From contig CASEKE010000015.1 in assembly GCA_949288415.1 (NCBI GenBank), positions 1-64,000 of the forward strand: a stretch of DNA of 64,000 nt. The letters are read 5' to 3'. A program made the translations under genes and the position numbers. This document shows, piece by piece, positions 8,778 to 18,320 of this stretch. Numbering within the stretch: position 1 is the stretch's first letter; every line of letters starts with the position of its first letter. The stretch comes from an uncultured Spirochaetales bacterium. GTDB lineage: Bacteria > Spirochaetota > Spirochaetia > Sphaerochaetales > Sphaerochaetaceae. Below the pieces are notes generated by a model, which was given only the letters and a program-made list of their open reading frames with translations, was not told the origin of the DNA and did not search any database.

Positions 8778-8884
8778 ATGAGATATGATAACCCGATTGA
8801 ATTCAAACAGGAAACCTTTTTGTTGGTTGCTATGTCAAATATTCCTTGAACATCGAAGACGGCAATCGCCATAGGAAAGGAAAA

Positions 8885-8913
8885 GGCCGTGTGCAAAAAA
8901 CATGCACACGGCC
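8885..8913 (-). terminator. Intrinsic terminator of the DUF3798 ABC operon
   Basis: A perfect 11-bp stem (GGCCGTGTGCA with TGCACACGGCC) and 7-nt loop is followed on the minus strand by TTTTCCTTT. It lies about 70 bp past the last gene of the upstream minus-strand operon. Confidence 0.85.
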
Positions 8914-8979
8914 CGGAAAAGATCGATAATACACCCCTTTGCCCGGACGGACCGTAGCAGAAGGGGCGACGCAGGACAA

Positions 8980-9444
8980 TCAGAAATCCGACATCAGCGA
9001 GGCTTCCTCTGTAAGGACGACCTCGTCACTGCCTGTGTCGTACGTTACGGCAAGACTCTCGAACGGTTCGAGCCAGTCTTCCTGCGGTGCGTCCGGATTT
9101 GCAATGAGAACCGGAAGGGAGACAAGCACCATGTTCTCCCCGAGAGGAATGCTGATGTCCTTTTCTAAGACTATCTCGTTCCAGCTGTCGTCCGTATAGA
9201 CGATGGTAAGCGTATGCTTCTGTCCGGTGACGATCGCCTGGTCCCTCATCCTCTTGGTGATCTCTATCGACGGTTGCTTGTCCACGGTCACCTCGATGAG
9301 GTCGAGAGCGGCAATGTCGTCGACGGTCTTGTTGTCGAGAAGAATCGTGTGCTGCTTGCCGATTAAGAACATCCATACTGCGATCAGGAGAACGATGACC
9401 ACCGCAGAGATCCTGACTATTAGCCTTCTCTTTTGTGTTGTCAT
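8980..9444 (-). CDS. Single-membrane-anchor protein of the ABC operon (DUF6672-like)
   Basis: A 154-residue protein with a short basic N-terminus, one membrane helix (about residues 10-27) and an external domain rich in beta-strand pattern (ILLDNKTVDDIAALDLIEVTV, VVLTEEASLMSDF). I do not recognise a catalytic motif. A family of this kind, DUF6672 as I recall it, accompanies spirochaetal nucleoside/BMP-type transporters; that name is tentative. It is the last gene of the operon, beginning one base after the permease stop, with a GGAGGA ribosome site. An accessory role at the outer face of the transporter is an inference. Confidence 0.6.
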   Translation of the reverse strand: MTTQKRRLIVRISAVVIVLLIAVWMFLIGKQHTILLDNKTVDDIAALDLIEVTVDKQPSIEITKRMRDQAIVTGQKHTLTIVYTDDSWNEIVLEKDISIPLGENMVLVSLPVLIANPDAPQEDWLEPFESLAVTYDTGSDEVVLTEEASLMSDF

Positions 9445-10533
9445 TTATTCCTCCTTCTCAAAGGCGATACGCGCCTCGCGTCTCTTTCTCACTTCGTAGA
9501 GCACGAGCGAGATCGTGATTACACCATAGCTGACGAACACTCTGAAGTACTCGCCGAGCTGGGCCTGTCCTATGATGTTCTTTCCCGCCATAGGAGCGAC
9601 AACGAACATCAGGTGGAAAAGTATTATTCCGAGGAAAACGTTGCGGATGTTGGCTCTCTCTACGGATGCGCCGCCTACGAGGATGGCCGCAATGCTGAAC
9701 ATGCCGATCTGCGTATGGCTATTGTAGGTATTCAGCGTTCCGATGTTCTGCAGGTAGATGATCATTCCGTAGCCTGCAAAGACAGTGGAGATCACAATAG
9801 CGATTATCCTGGTCTTCTCGACCTTGATTCCCGCAGCCCTTGCAACCTCGAGATCCTGACCGACCGCTCTCATGTCCTGTCCGAGCTTCGTCTTCTTGAA
9901 CCATAGGTAGATAAGGCAGAATATCGCAATCACGATGAACGTCGCGACAGGAATGCTTATGCCGAAAAGGCGAAGCGGGATAAGGTTGTCAAGGCTCTTT
10001 CTCATTCCGATCAGATTGACGGTGTTCCTTATGCCATATCCTCTGGGAAGAACCAGAGAAGTACTTATGACTGGGATGAGAGAGCCCATGAGATAAAGCA
10101 CTACCAGCTGGTAGACTCCGTTCATGAAGAATCCGATGATGTAGCTGGTGACCATCTCCCTACCCTTCGCCATGTTCAGTATCTGTCCGCAGAAATATCC
10201 GAGAATGACGGAAATAGGAGTAGATATGATCGCTGCAAGCACCATCGCCGGAATTCCGACGATGTTCCAGTCAGCCACAAGTATCAGTCCGATCTGACCG
10301 GCCATGGCGCCGAGGGTCATTCCGAAGTTGAGCCCCATTCCTGCCAGGATAGGCACAAGGAGCGATATCACGAGAAATCCGTTCCTGCTTATTCTCGTCA
10401 CAATCTCGGAAAGAAGATAGGTGGCGCTGTATCCGGATACGGGAATCGCAAGCGCACAGATCACGATGAACAGGATCGGCACCAGATTGTTCAGGACGAA
10501 TTCCTTTGGATCGAAGTTCTTCAGTCTGTTCAT
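9445..10533 (-). CDS. ABC transporter permease, RbsC/BPD_transp_2 family
   Basis: A 362-residue inner-membrane permease with about ten hydrophobic segments. It contains GLNFGMTLGAMAGQIGLILV and the family signature AVGQDLEVARAAGIKVEKTRIIAIVIST, followed by SIAAILVGGASVERANI. This is the ribose/nucleoside-type permease group. It overlaps the previous permease by 4 nt and forms a heterodimer with it by inference. The substrate is unknown. Confidence 0.9.
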   Translation of the reverse strand: MNRLKNFDPKEFVLNNLVPILFIVICALAIPVSGYSATYLLSEIVTRISRNGFLVISLLVPILAGMGLNFGMTLGAMAGQIGLILVADWNIVGIPAMVLAAIISTPISVILGYFCGQILNMAKGREMVTSYIIGFFMNGVYQLVVLYLMGSLIPVISTSLVLPRGYGIRNTVNLIGMRKSLDNLIPLRLFGISIPVATFIVIAIFCLIYLWFKKTKLGQDMRAVGQDLEVARAAGIKVEKTRIIAIVISTVFAGYGMIIYLQNIGTLNTYNSHTQIGMFSIAAILVGGASVERANIRNVFLGIILFHLMFVVAPMAGKNIIGQAQLGEYFRVFVSYGVITISLVLYEVRKRREARIAFEKEE

Positions 10534-11579
10534 CTTGTCGCCTCCTGCTTTCTTGTGAGCGCGTACAGGATCATTCCGTTGGAAACGATAATCCTTATGA
10601 CTTCGGAAATATCCGTATGTATGAGGGAGTTCATCACGCTGGGCGTCATGGTGAGGATGCCCTGGAAGAGAATCGTTCCGATGATGACATTTGTTATGGT
10701 GGCCTTGTTCACGCTGGCTCCTCCGATAAGTATAGCGGAAACCGCCGGAAGCGCCATGTAGAACGGGCTCATGTAAAGCTGGATGAACCCGAACGACTGC
10801 TGATAAACGATGATTCCCACGGCTCCGAGCCAGGTCGAAAGAACAACGGAAAGCATCCTCATTCTATCGATATTGACTCCTGATGCAGTAGCAAATGCAG
10901 GGTTCGAACCGACGGCTGTCATGGCCGTACCTGTCTTGGTCCTGAGGAAAGCCCACATCAGCAATGCGAGCAAAGCAAAGAAGAGGAACATGCCGAACGG
11001 AATGGTCAGATGTCCGATCTTCAAAGCCAGGAAGTCGTTGAGAATATGCGAATAATAGCCTTCAAGGGATATTGTAGTTCTAAGCCCCTGTCCTGCATAT
11101 CCCCAGACCATGGTGGGATTGTCGTAAGGCAGAAGAAGCCACATCATGCACATGAATGCGACCGAAGAGAATCCGACATATGTTGCAATCATCATCTCTC
11201 CGCCCTTGACTCTGTTCAAAAGAACACCATATCCCCAGCCGAGCACGATCGCAAACGGGGTCGAGAACAGGATCGCCATGATGAACGACAATCCGCCTGA
11301 GAAGTTCATCTGCAGAGATATCGTCGCTCCGAGCAGTCCGGAGATGATTCCGAGCGGAAGTCCGAAGTTCAGACCACATCCAGAGTGGATCATAGGCACC
11401 ATCGCAAGCACTAGCACCGCGTTCATTCCGAATCTGTTGAGCGTATCGGAAAGTCCCGTAGCTACGTTTACTCCGGCAAAAGGAGCGACAAGGAAAAGCG
11501 CAAGAAGGAACAGCGCAATTATTATCCTCGGCCAACCGAAGGATTTGATGAAGGAATCGACCTTTGCCTTGATGTCCAT
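10530..11579 (-). CDS. ABC transporter permease, RbsC/BPD_transp_2 family
   Basis: A 349-residue permease homologous to its downstream neighbour. It has GCGLNFGLPLGIISGLLGA in an early helix pair, then AVGSNPAFATASGVNIDRMRMLSVVLST and LPAVSAILIGGASVNKAT. The start chosen is the ATG at 11579, 7 nt after AAAGGAGG. A GTG one codon upstream is also possible. Its start overlaps the end of the ATPase gene, and its stop overlaps the next permease by 4 nt. Confidence 0.9.
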   Translation of the reverse strand: MDIKAKVDSFIKSFGWPRIIIALFLLALFLVAPFAGVNVATGLSDTLNRFGMNAVLVLAMVPMIHSGCGLNFGLPLGIISGLLGATISLQMNFSGGLSFIMAILFSTPFAIVLGWGYGVLLNRVKGGEMMIATYVGFSSVAFMCMMWLLLPYDNPTMVWGYAGQGLRTTISLEGYYSHILNDFLALKIGHLTIPFGMFLFFALLALLMWAFLRTKTGTAMTAVGSNPAFATASGVNIDRMRMLSVVLSTWLGAVGIIVYQQSFGFIQLYMSPFYMALPAVSAILIGGASVNKATITNVIIGTILFQGILTMTPSVMNSLIHTDISEVIRIIVSNGMILYALTRKQEATR

Positions 11580-13198
11580 CACATCACCTCCTTTCTTACA
11601 TTTCCGACCATAAGCATTCCGAACTCCTCACTGGACGAGGATGCGTCGCGGATGCCTGCAATCTGTCCGTCCTGGACAATCGCTATGCGGTCGCATACGC
11701 TTCTGAGCTCCTCGAGCTCGGATGAAATCATGACTATGGTCGTGCCGTTTTTCTCGTTGTATTCCCTGAGGGCCTTGAGAACGAGGGCCTTCGCACCGAT
11801 GTCGATTCCTCTTGTAGGTTCCGACACGAAGAGAAGCTTCGGAGCAAGTGCGAACGCCTTAGCCAGGCATATCTTCTGCTGGTTTCCGCCGGAGAGCTCT
11901 TTTGCTCTCTGCTTCGACGAGGTGCACTTGATCTCGAGCATTCCGATGTACTCGTCTGTTACCTGCTTGATGGCATCGTTGTCACGGAAGCGTATAGGAC
12001 CGAACTTGCGGAGGAACTTGTTCTGGATCTGCATCGCCGTGAACGACACGTTCCACTCCAACGATTCATCCAGGAGAAGTCCGACTCCGCGTCTGTCCTC
12101 GGAAACGAACGCCATGGACGCATCAAGAGCCTGTCTGGGATGGTTAAGAGATATCTCTTTGCCTTCAAAGACGACCTTGCCTTTGGCAGGATATAGACCC
12201 ATTATTCCGTTTGGGATTCCGATCTTGCCCTGTCCGGCAAGGCCTCCTATCCCGAGGATCTCGCCCTTCTTCACCGCAAGATTGACGTCGCGTACCATCT
12301 CTCCGGGCATTCTGACCTTGAGATGCTCTATGGTGAGAATATTCTCGTCGGTGCGGGTATCGACAGAGCGCTCGATTCTGTCGGTGCTGACCGTACGACC
12401 GACCATCCAGGCGGCGATATCGGTTACGCTGGCCTCGCTGGTCGGAGTCTTCTTTATTATCAGACCATCGCGCATGACCATGACTGTGTCGCATACGTCG
12501 ATGATTTCATGAAGTCTGTGTGATATGAAAATGATCGCTATTCCGGCCTCGGAGAGCATCCTCATTGCATTGAGAAGAGCTTCAGCCTCTTTCTCCGAGA
12601 GAACGGCTGTCGGCTCGTCGAGCACGAGAAGACGCATCGACGAGAGCGAATCCGGATCGTCTTCCTTGGACAGCTCTCTAGCAATCTCGGTAAACTGCTT
12701 GTGGCCTACAGGAAGCTCGGAAATGAGCTTGTCCTGGTCAAGTTTCACCCCAAGGCGCGTTATAGCCTTGAGTGCGCGTACCTGCATCTCCTTACGGTCG
12801 ATCGTATTGAATCTCCGACCGAAAAGCTCGGAAACGACCGAATACCTGACAGGCTCGCGATTGAGAAGAATGTTTTCAGTGACGGAGAAATCCGGCAGGA
12901 GCGAAAACTCCTGATGGACCATTCCGATGCCTTTTCTGATCGCATCCTCAGGGGATTGGAAGTTGACCTTCTCCCCGTCTATGAGGACATCGCCGCCGTA
13001 CCCGCCGGTGGCATGGATCTCCTCCATTCCGAAAAGGATCTTCATCAGCGTCGATTTTCCGGCACCGTTCTCGCCTACTAGTCCAAGTATCTCACCTGGC
13101 ATCAACGAGAAACTGATATCCGAAAGGACCTTGTTGCCGAAGAAGTCCTTGCTTATCCCCTTCATTTCCAACAGGGGATGCACTACTTCTTTTCCCAT
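11579..13198 (-). CDS. ABC transporter ATPase with two nucleotide-binding domains (RbsA type)
   Basis: A 539-residue protein with tandem ABC domains. The first has Walker A GENGAGKSTLMK near residue 40 and the Walker B/D-loop LLVLDEPTA. The second has a degenerate Walker A (GLAGQGKIG, with Ile in place of Ser/Thr after Lys), an intact signature LSGGNQQK and FVSEPTRGID. One weak site is normal for sugar/nucleoside ATPases of the RbsA/MglA class. The start is ATG 13198 (MGKEVVHPLL) after a CAGGAAA site; upstream in-frame codons lie in the intergenic hairpin. It powers the two downstream permeases. Confidence 0.92.
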   Translation of the reverse strand: MGKEVVHPLLEMKGISKDFFGNKVLSDISFSLMPGEILGLVGENGAGKSTLMKILFGMEEIHATGGYGGDVLIDGEKVNFQSPEDAIRKGIGMVHQEFSLLPDFSVTENILLNREPVRYSVVSELFGRRFNTIDRKEMQVRALKAITRLGVKLDQDKLISELPVGHKQFTEIARELSKEDDPDSLSSMRLLVLDEPTAVLSEKEAEALLNAMRMLSEAGIAIIFISHRLHEIIDVCDTVMVMRDGLIIKKTPTSEASVTDIAAWMVGRTVSTDRIERSVDTRTDENILTIEHLKVRMPGEMVRDVNLAVKKGEILGIGGLAGQGKIGIPNGIMGLYPAKGKVVFEGKEISLNHPRQALDASMAFVSEDRRGVGLLLDESLEWNVSFTAMQIQNKFLRKFGPIRFRDNDAIKQVTDEYIGMLEIKCTSSKQRAKELSGGNQQKICLAKAFALAPKLLFVSEPTRGIDIGAKALVLKALREYNEKNGTTIVMISSELEELRSVCDRIAIVQDGQIAGIRDASSSSEEFGMLMVGNVRKEVM

Positions 13199-13235
13199 AT
13201 TTTTTTCCTGCGTAAAAAAAAATTCAGCAAAACAA

Positions 13236-13254
13236 GGGGAGGCCACGCCTCCCC
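13236..13254 (-). terminator. Attenuator hairpin after the binding-protein gene
   Basis: An 8-bp GC stem (GGGGAGGC with GCCTCCCC, 3-nt loop) is followed on the minus strand by TTGTTTTG. It sits between the binding protein and the ATPase gene, where partial termination would give the usual excess of binding protein over membrane components. Confidence 0.75.
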
Positions 13255-13277
13255 CTTTCGTGTTGTCCAGGAACGGA

Positions 13278-14504
13278 CTACTTGAGCGTGTAATACTTCT
13301 CAGGGACCTCGATGTCGGTAACGTTCATGTAGCCCTTGCCCATTACATAAGTATCCTGATAGATGAGTACCATGTTCTTGGATGCGACACCGGTGTTGAC
13401 GTCGGTATAGTACGCACCATTCCACTTTGCACCAGGAGTATACTTGTTGTAAGCTCTCATGATGTCGGAAAGCTTCGTAAGCTCGCTCTCTCCGTTGAGA
13501 ACGTTGATGGCATGCTGTCCAAGACCGGCAGTCGTCGTGTATCCATAGCTATATGCCCAAGTTCCGAAGCGTCCGGCACCACCCTTCTCGACGATAGCGG
13601 ATTCAACCTTTGCCAGGATTGCAGGGAAATCTCCAGCTTCCTCGGTGAGATCGATTCCGAGAGCTCCAGGATATCCCATTAGCGGGCTCGGAAGGTCAGC
13701 TTCGATGAAGTAGCCACCGTATGCGAGGAGCTGGCGGAGAAGAGGCTCTGTATGAGCATCGTTCGTGCAGAAGAATGCAGCATTCTTTCCGTACTTTTCG
13801 ATCCAGGCAGGAACCTGCTCGAGGATGTACTGCTGAGCGCCGGCAACTCCGACATCGCTGGTCGGATCAGGTGCTGTCTCGGAGACGAATGTCATTCCGA
13901 GCTCATCGCAGGTAGCCTTCATGATTGCAAGTCTTCTGCTCATCGTCTCATAGGAAAGGTGTCTCGGGAACGAGATATGTACGAACGTGTCGCAGCCAAG
14001 CTCGTGTGCCGTATGGATGATGAGGTATCCGCGGGATACGAAGTCGTTGTTGCATACGAGATCTGCGGATGTCGTGATGACGCCCGGATCCTCATGTGCC
14101 TCACCTGCAAGGCAGATGATGTCCGGTCTGATTTCCTTTATTCTTCTGAAAGCCTCGGTAGTTCCGGGAACTGCCTGATTAACGATGACTGCCTTCATGA
14201 GCGGATCGTCCGCAAGTCCGGCGATGACGCTGATCGTCGTCTCCTGTTCCTCCATGAAGTTGTCAGGGTAGGTTACATGCTGGATGATTCCACCGTCAGC
14301 TACGGAGCCATACTCGGCGATAAGAGCCTCGGCTCCTCTGAGATCGTCTTCGGACTGGGATACGGTACCTGTGACGATTCCGATATGGAAGACGTTTCCC
14401 TCTGTTGAAGCATCTGCAGCCGGTGCAGCCGTTTCCGCGGCTCCGTTGGCGAACAGGCTGAGAGAAAGCATGAGCGTCAGAATGACTAGAGCAAATTTCT
14501 TCAT
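13278..14504 (-). CDS. DUF3798-family ABC substrate-binding protein
   Basis: A 408-residue exported protein with signal peptide MKKFALVILTLMLSLSLFAN and no lipobox Cys. The mature domain looks like a periplasmic-binding fold: FHIGIVTGTVSQSEDDLRGAEAL, KAVIVNQAVPGTTEAFRRIKE, DTFVHISFPRHLS and AAFFCTNDAHTEPLLRQL. I match it to DUF3798, a family of lipoprotein or binding proteins found in spirochaetes and fusobacteria with RbsA/RbsC-type components, as here. The ligand is unknown. It is the first gene of the operon, with an AAAGGAGGAA ribosome site, and is separated from the ATPase by a hairpin. Confidence 0.85.
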   Translation of the reverse strand: MKKFALVILTLMLSLSLFANGAAETAAPAADASTEGNVFHIGIVTGTVSQSEDDLRGAEALIAEYGSVADGGIIQHVTYPDNFMEEQETTISVIAGLADDPLMKAVIVNQAVPGTTEAFRRIKEIRPDIICLAGEAHEDPGVITTSADLVCNNDFVSRGYLIIHTAHELGCDTFVHISFPRHLSYETMSRRLAIMKATCDELGMTFVSETAPDPTSDVGVAGAQQYILEQVPAWIEKYGKNAAFFCTNDAHTEPLLRQLLAYGGYFIEADLPSPLMGYPGALGIDLTEEAGDFPAILAKVESAIVEKGGAGRFGTWAYSYGYTTTAGLGQHAINVLNGESELTKLSDIMRAYNKYTPGAKWNGAYYTDVNTGVASKNMVLIYQDTYVMGKGYMNVTDIEVPEKYYTLK

Positions 14505-14656
14505 CTTGATTCCTCCTTTATAGAATCATTGTTGGAAATACTACTATCAAATGGTATTTTAATCTACACCTTTTTGGCAATTGGTGAATTTTTATACGAT
14601 TATTATGCATTTTTATGAATAATAAAAGGTGTTTCGGAACATCGTTTCACATGTCA

Positions 14657-15478
14657 TCATAGTTCAGGAATTCCCGATTTTGCAAACTTGGAAGGAGACA
14701 TACCGAAACGGCGAGAAAACGCAACAGAGAAATGCTCGGCGCTTGAATATCCAAGAATCGATGCAATCTTTTCGACGGAATATTCACCGCTTTGCAACAG
14801 CATTTTACCTTTTTCCATCCTCGCCTCCAGCCTGAGGCTCGTAAACGTTTTTCCGTAAAGTCTATGAAGTAGCCTCTCCGTTTGCCTGCAGCTGAGGTCA
14901 AGGCGTTTTGCAAGACGCCCAAGGGTGATGTCTGCATGCTCATTGAGCAATATCTCCTCTATCCTGATAGCACTCCGCCCTGCGGGAATTGGAGGCAAGG
15001 CATCCGCCCTACCTACTTTTTCCGTCATCATCCGCAGGAGCGTGACGAGAACGAGGACGAGGCAGGCATCGACTGCAGCAGATGACGGACAGTCTGTCCT
15101 ACCGCATTCCAACTGCATCAACCTCAGTATCGGAGCGATGTCACCGGATTCCGGTGAGAAGAAGAACGGATTGGAACGAAACGCTTCGGCCATGGAGCTT
15201 CGGCTTTTGGATGAAAACGAGAAATTCAGGCACAGCTCCTCCATAGGCTCTGCCTCGTCAGGTATCTGCTCATGCTCCACATGGGGACCAGTAAGGAAAC
15301 AGCACCCCCCATATAGAGGCAATTCACGTCCATCGGCCTTCAGAAGCCCCCGACCATGCGGAATGTAGTGAAGTTCGTACGTCCCCTCCCCGTGGCTGTG
15401 CTTCGCCACAGGTCCGGAAAACACGGAACAGGAGAATTTAAGTACAGAGGCCTCGATGCCGACGATTTCTTCGAACAT
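14657..15478 (-). CDS. AraC-family transcriptional regulator with N-terminal cupin domain
   Basis: A 273-residue regulator. The first half has an AraC-type cupin pattern (KHSHGEGTYELHYIPHGRGLL). The last 100 residues are two helix-turn-helix units, ITLGRLAKRLDLSCRQTERLL and YSVEKIASILGYSSAEHFSVAF followed by RRFGMSPSKF. It is divergent from the alpha-L-fucosidase gene 118 bp away and is its likely activator. The start is uncertain: no Shine-Dalgarno supports any candidate. I chose ATG 15478 because TATGAT lies exactly 7 nt upstream (leaderless pattern). ATG 15502 or TTG 15544 would add 8 or 22 residues. Confidence 0.85.
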   Translation of the reverse strand: MFEEIVGIEASVLKFSCSVFSGPVAKHSHGEGTYELHYIPHGRGLLKADGRELPLYGGCCFLTGPHVEHEQIPDEAEPMEELCLNFSFSSKSRSSMAEAFRSNPFFFSPESGDIAPILRLMQLECGRTDCPSSAAVDACLVLVLVTLLRMMTEKVGRADALPPIPAGRSAIRIEEILLNEHADITLGRLAKRLDLSCRQTERLLHRLYGKTFTSLRLEARMEKGKMLLQSGEYSVEKIASILGYSSAEHFSVAFSRRFGMSPSKFAKSGIPEL

Positions 15479-15596
15479 ACGACCGATCATACAACTTTTC
15501 ATTCGCTTATGCGACATCTTCCAAATGAAGATGACGCATTTCAAGCTTGCAGGATACAGCCGACGATATAGAATTTTCTAATATAAGGAGACGCAG

Positions 15597-17072
15597 ATGA
15601 GCTTCGACAGAAAGGAATATCTGGAAAGAATCGACGAGGTGATAGCAAAAGGAAGTTTCAAGGACGACTGGTCAAGCCTGGTAAGACACGAGGTACCGTC
15701 ATGGTTCAGAGATGCCAAGTTCGGGATTTTCATCCATTGGGGAGTTTATTCCGTACCGGCTTTCGGAAGCGAATGGTATCCCCGCAACATGTACGACAGA
15801 AGCACAAAGGAATTCGAGCATCACCGAAAGGTCTGGGGAGAGCACAGGGACTTCGGATACAAGGACTTCATCGAACTCTTCAAAGCGGAGAGATTCGACC
15901 CTGCCGCCTGGGCCGCTTTGTTCGCAGAGTCAGGTGCAAGATACGTCGTACCCGTCGCCGAGCATCACGACGGCTTCCAGATGTATGCCAGCGACATCTC
16001 GGGATGGAACAGTCTGGAAATGGGTCCGAAAAGAAACGTTCTCCGGGAACTGACGGAAAAATTTCTCGAGCTTGGCCTCATACCCGGAGCCTCAAGCCAT
16101 AGGGCGGAACATTGGTTCTTCATGGAGCACTGCCGGGATTTCGACAGCGGGGCCGATCCCGACGACCCCCGATCGCTCTATCATCCGGCAGTCCGTATAG
16201 ACAGTACGACGGCGCTCGATGCAAATCCCGAACCGAGCAGAGAACATATGGAGGACTGGCTCGCAAGGACATGCGAGATAATAGACAGATACAGGCCTCG
16301 GCTACTCTATTTCGACTGGTGGATCGAACAGAAGGCCTTCAAGCCGTATCTGAGAAAGCTTATGGCATATTACTACAATCGTGCGAACGAATGGGGTATA
16401 GAAGCCGTAATCACGTACAAGCATGATGCGGCGGCATTCGGCTCTGCAGTCGTGGATGTAGAGCGTGGACAGTTCGAGGATACGATGCACTTTCCATGGC
16501 AGACGTGCACTTCCATGGGTCGTCTGAGTTGGGGATACACGGAGGACAATGTATTCAAGGATGCGGAAGAGATACTCCAGAACCTTGTGGATGTGGTCTC
16601 TAAGAACGGGAATCTGCTGCTGAACATCGGTCCGAAGGCAGACGGGACAATCACGGAAGAAGAGACGGAGAATCTTCTGGAAATCGGGGCTTGGCTGAAA
16701 AAGAACGGAGAAGCGATATATGGCTCCAGGCCATGGTGGTACTCGTCGGAAGGTCCGACCAAAGTTCCGGGGGGATTCTTCACAGACAAAAGAAAGATCG
16801 AATACACTACGGCCGACGTCAGATACACAACGGCAGAAGGCAACATCTATGCAATAGCGATGAAGCGCAGCAGGGATGGCAGGTATTCTTTCGAGAGGCT
16901 CAGACGGAATCCGCCGGAGAAATGCGAAGGATTCCTAGGCCTGGTGGACAAGGTCGTATGTCTGGAGACAGGGCAGGAGTGCAGATTCGAAATCGACGAC
17001 GAAGGACTGCATCTCCAGACGGATGCCCCATTCGATGATACGCCGATCGCTTTCAGGATATCGGTGCTATAA
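15597..17072 (+). CDS. GH29 alpha-L-fucosidase
   Basis: A 491-residue protein with the GH29 landmarks WFRDAKFGIFIHWGVYSVPAF near residue 40, EWYPRNMY, YVVPVAEHHDGFQMY and the nucleophile strand RLLYFDWWIEQ (catalytic Asp). The C-terminal half has NGNLLLNIGPKADGTI, also typical. GH29 enzymes release alpha-L-fucose from glycans such as mucin or milk oligosaccharides. There is no signal peptide, so it probably acts in the cytoplasm on imported oligosaccharides. The ribosome site is AAGGAG. Its 3' end overlaps the convergent epimerase gene by 20 bp. Confidence 0.93.
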   Translation: MSFDRKEYLERIDEVIAKGSFKDDWSSLVRHEVPSWFRDAKFGIFIHWGVYSVPAFGSEWYPRNMYDRSTKEFEHHRKVWGEHRDFGYKDFIELFKAERFDPAAWAALFAESGARYVVPVAEHHDGFQMYASDISGWNSLEMGPKRNVLRELTEKFLELGLIPGASSHRAEHWFFMEHCRDFDSGADPDDPRSLYHPAVRIDSTTALDANPEPSREHMEDWLARTCEIIDRYRPRLLYFDWWIEQKAFKPYLRKLMAYYYNRANEWGIEAVITYKHDAAAFGSAVVDVERGQFEDTMHFPWQTCTSMGRLSWGYTEDNVFKDAEEILQNLVDVVSKNGNLLLNIGPKADGTITEEETENLLEIGAWLKKNGEAIYGSRPWWYSSEGPTKVPGGFFTDKRKIEYTTADVRYTTAEGNIYAIAMKRSRDGRYSFERLRRNPPEKCEGFLGLVDKVVCLETGQECRFEIDDEGLHLQTDAPFDDTPIAFRISVL

Positions 17073-17931
17073 TCCGATCGGCATCCGAGAACCTGAACCG
17101 GACGCTGAGTATTTTCTCCTTGCCCGGAGGAAGCACGAGGAGTCCCGATTCCTTTTTCATCCCTCTCGAATAAAGATCGGTGAAACCGTATGAACAGGTA
17201 CTTGGATCGGCACAGAAGAATGTATGATCGGGACTTGCGTATATTCCTAGGAATCTGAACTCGTCGTCGCATTCCATCGACATGCGGAAACTGTCGAATT
17301 CGACGAGGACCTTCATGGGAACATCGGTCATATACTGTCCATCGGAGGCAATCGAACGTATCCGATAGCCTTTGTTCATGTCGTAGAACAGGCCAGAGGC
17401 AGGAATCAGCACACCATCGGCCATCTTGTGTTCATCCCACTCAAGACGGTACGCAACGTTCGCCGTGATATTGCCGTTCGCATATGTCTTGCTGAAGAAC
17501 GGATGCAGCGCGATTCCATACGGGATGTTGCACTCGTCCCGATTCCACAGATCGAACTGCCAGAGTATCGAATCCTCCTCGAGGCTTATCCCCACGACGA
17601 ACTCCGCCGTGAACGGGAACATCTCGTCCCCGCCATGGAAGGAAAGTCTGCCCTTGACGGACGACGGGGTTCTCTCGATCACACGGAAAGATCTCGTTCT
17701 GACGAAACCATGCATCATCGCGGGAATCCTTCTGCCCTCGAACTCGAATTCTCCCCCGCGTATCCTTCCGGGCGTCGGAAAAGTGACAGGAATGGAATAG
17801 CACTGTCCCGATGCACGTCTTCCGCCATCGAAATCGACGAGCTCCTCTCCCCTATAGCGAAGAGAGACGACGTTCATGCCGTCCTCCGCAATGACAATGG
17901 CGGACAAGTTGCCGTCCCTGAGAATTATCAT
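17053..17931 (-). CDS. Aldose 1-epimerase-like (galactose mutarotase fold) protein
   Basis: A 292-residue protein with the beta-supersandwich pattern of aldose 1-epimerases: VVSLRYRGEELVDFDG, FPTPGRIRGGEFEFEGRRIP, a MHGF His site, PYGIALHPFF (second His) and LVLPPGKEKILSVRF. The reaction would be interconversion of sugar anomers; the exact sugar is unknown. It starts at ATG 17931 behind GGAGGGGAG, overlapping the VOC gene stop as ATGA. An upstream in-frame extension lies within that gene and was rejected. Convergent with the fucosidase gene, with a 20-bp 3' overlap. Confidence 0.82.
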   Translation of the reverse strand: MIILRDGNLSAIVIAEDGMNVVSLRYRGEELVDFDGGRRASGQCYSIPVTFPTPGRIRGGEFEFEGRRIPAMMHGFVRTRSFRVIERTPSSVKGRLSFHGGDEMFPFTAEFVVGISLEEDSILWQFDLWNRDECNIPYGIALHPFFSKTYANGNITANVAYRLEWDEHKMADGVLIPASGLFYDMNKGYRIRSIASDGQYMTDVPMKVLVEFDSFRMSMECDDEFRFLGIYASPDHTFFCADPSTCSYGFTDLYSRGMKKESGLLVLPPGKEKILSVRFRFSDADRIIAPIS

Positions 17932-18320
17932 CTCCCCTCCGTCGTCGGCTTCTTCTTTCCTAGTATCTCCACCCAGTAGCCGTCCGGGTCTTGTATGAAG
18001 TACACGCCCATATTCGGGTTCTCGTAGACTATGCACCCCATCTTTTCATGGAGGGCATGGGCGGCCTCGAAATCGTCCACGCGGAATGCAAGATGGAACT
18101 CCTCGTCACCGAGGTCGTACCTTTCCTTGTCGAAATCTCTCAGCCATGTAAGTTCCAGCTCGTGGCTTGAGACGTCGTCGGTCATGAACACTATGACGAA
18201 AGCTCCGTCGGATGCGGTCTTTCTCCTTTTCTCCATGAGTCCGAGCGCATCCTTATAGAACGAAATGGCCCTATCAAGATCGACGACATTGATGTTGTTG
18301 TGGTCAAAAACGAATTTCAT
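17928..18320 (-). CDS. VOC-superfamily (glyoxalase I-like) protein
   Basis: A 130-residue protein with two beta-alpha-beta-beta-beta units: an N-terminal HNNINVVDLDRAISFYKDALG, a HELELTWL strand, EFHLAFRVDDFEAAHALHEKMG and the C-terminal YFIQDPDGYWVEILG. These are the pattern and metal-ligand positions of glyoxalase I (lactoylglutathione lyase) and relatives. Function as a methylglyoxal-detoxifying enzyme is plausible but not proven. It begins 17 bp inside the metallo-beta-lactamase-fold gene and shares an ATGA with the epimerase gene, so the three form one operon. Confidence 0.85.
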   Translation of the reverse strand: MKFVFDHNNINVVDLDRAISFYKDALGLMEKRRKTASDGAFVIVFMTDDVSSHELELTWLRDFDKERYDLGDEEFHLAFRVDDFEAAHALHEKMGCIVYENPNMGVYFIQDPDGYWVEILGKKKPTTEGR

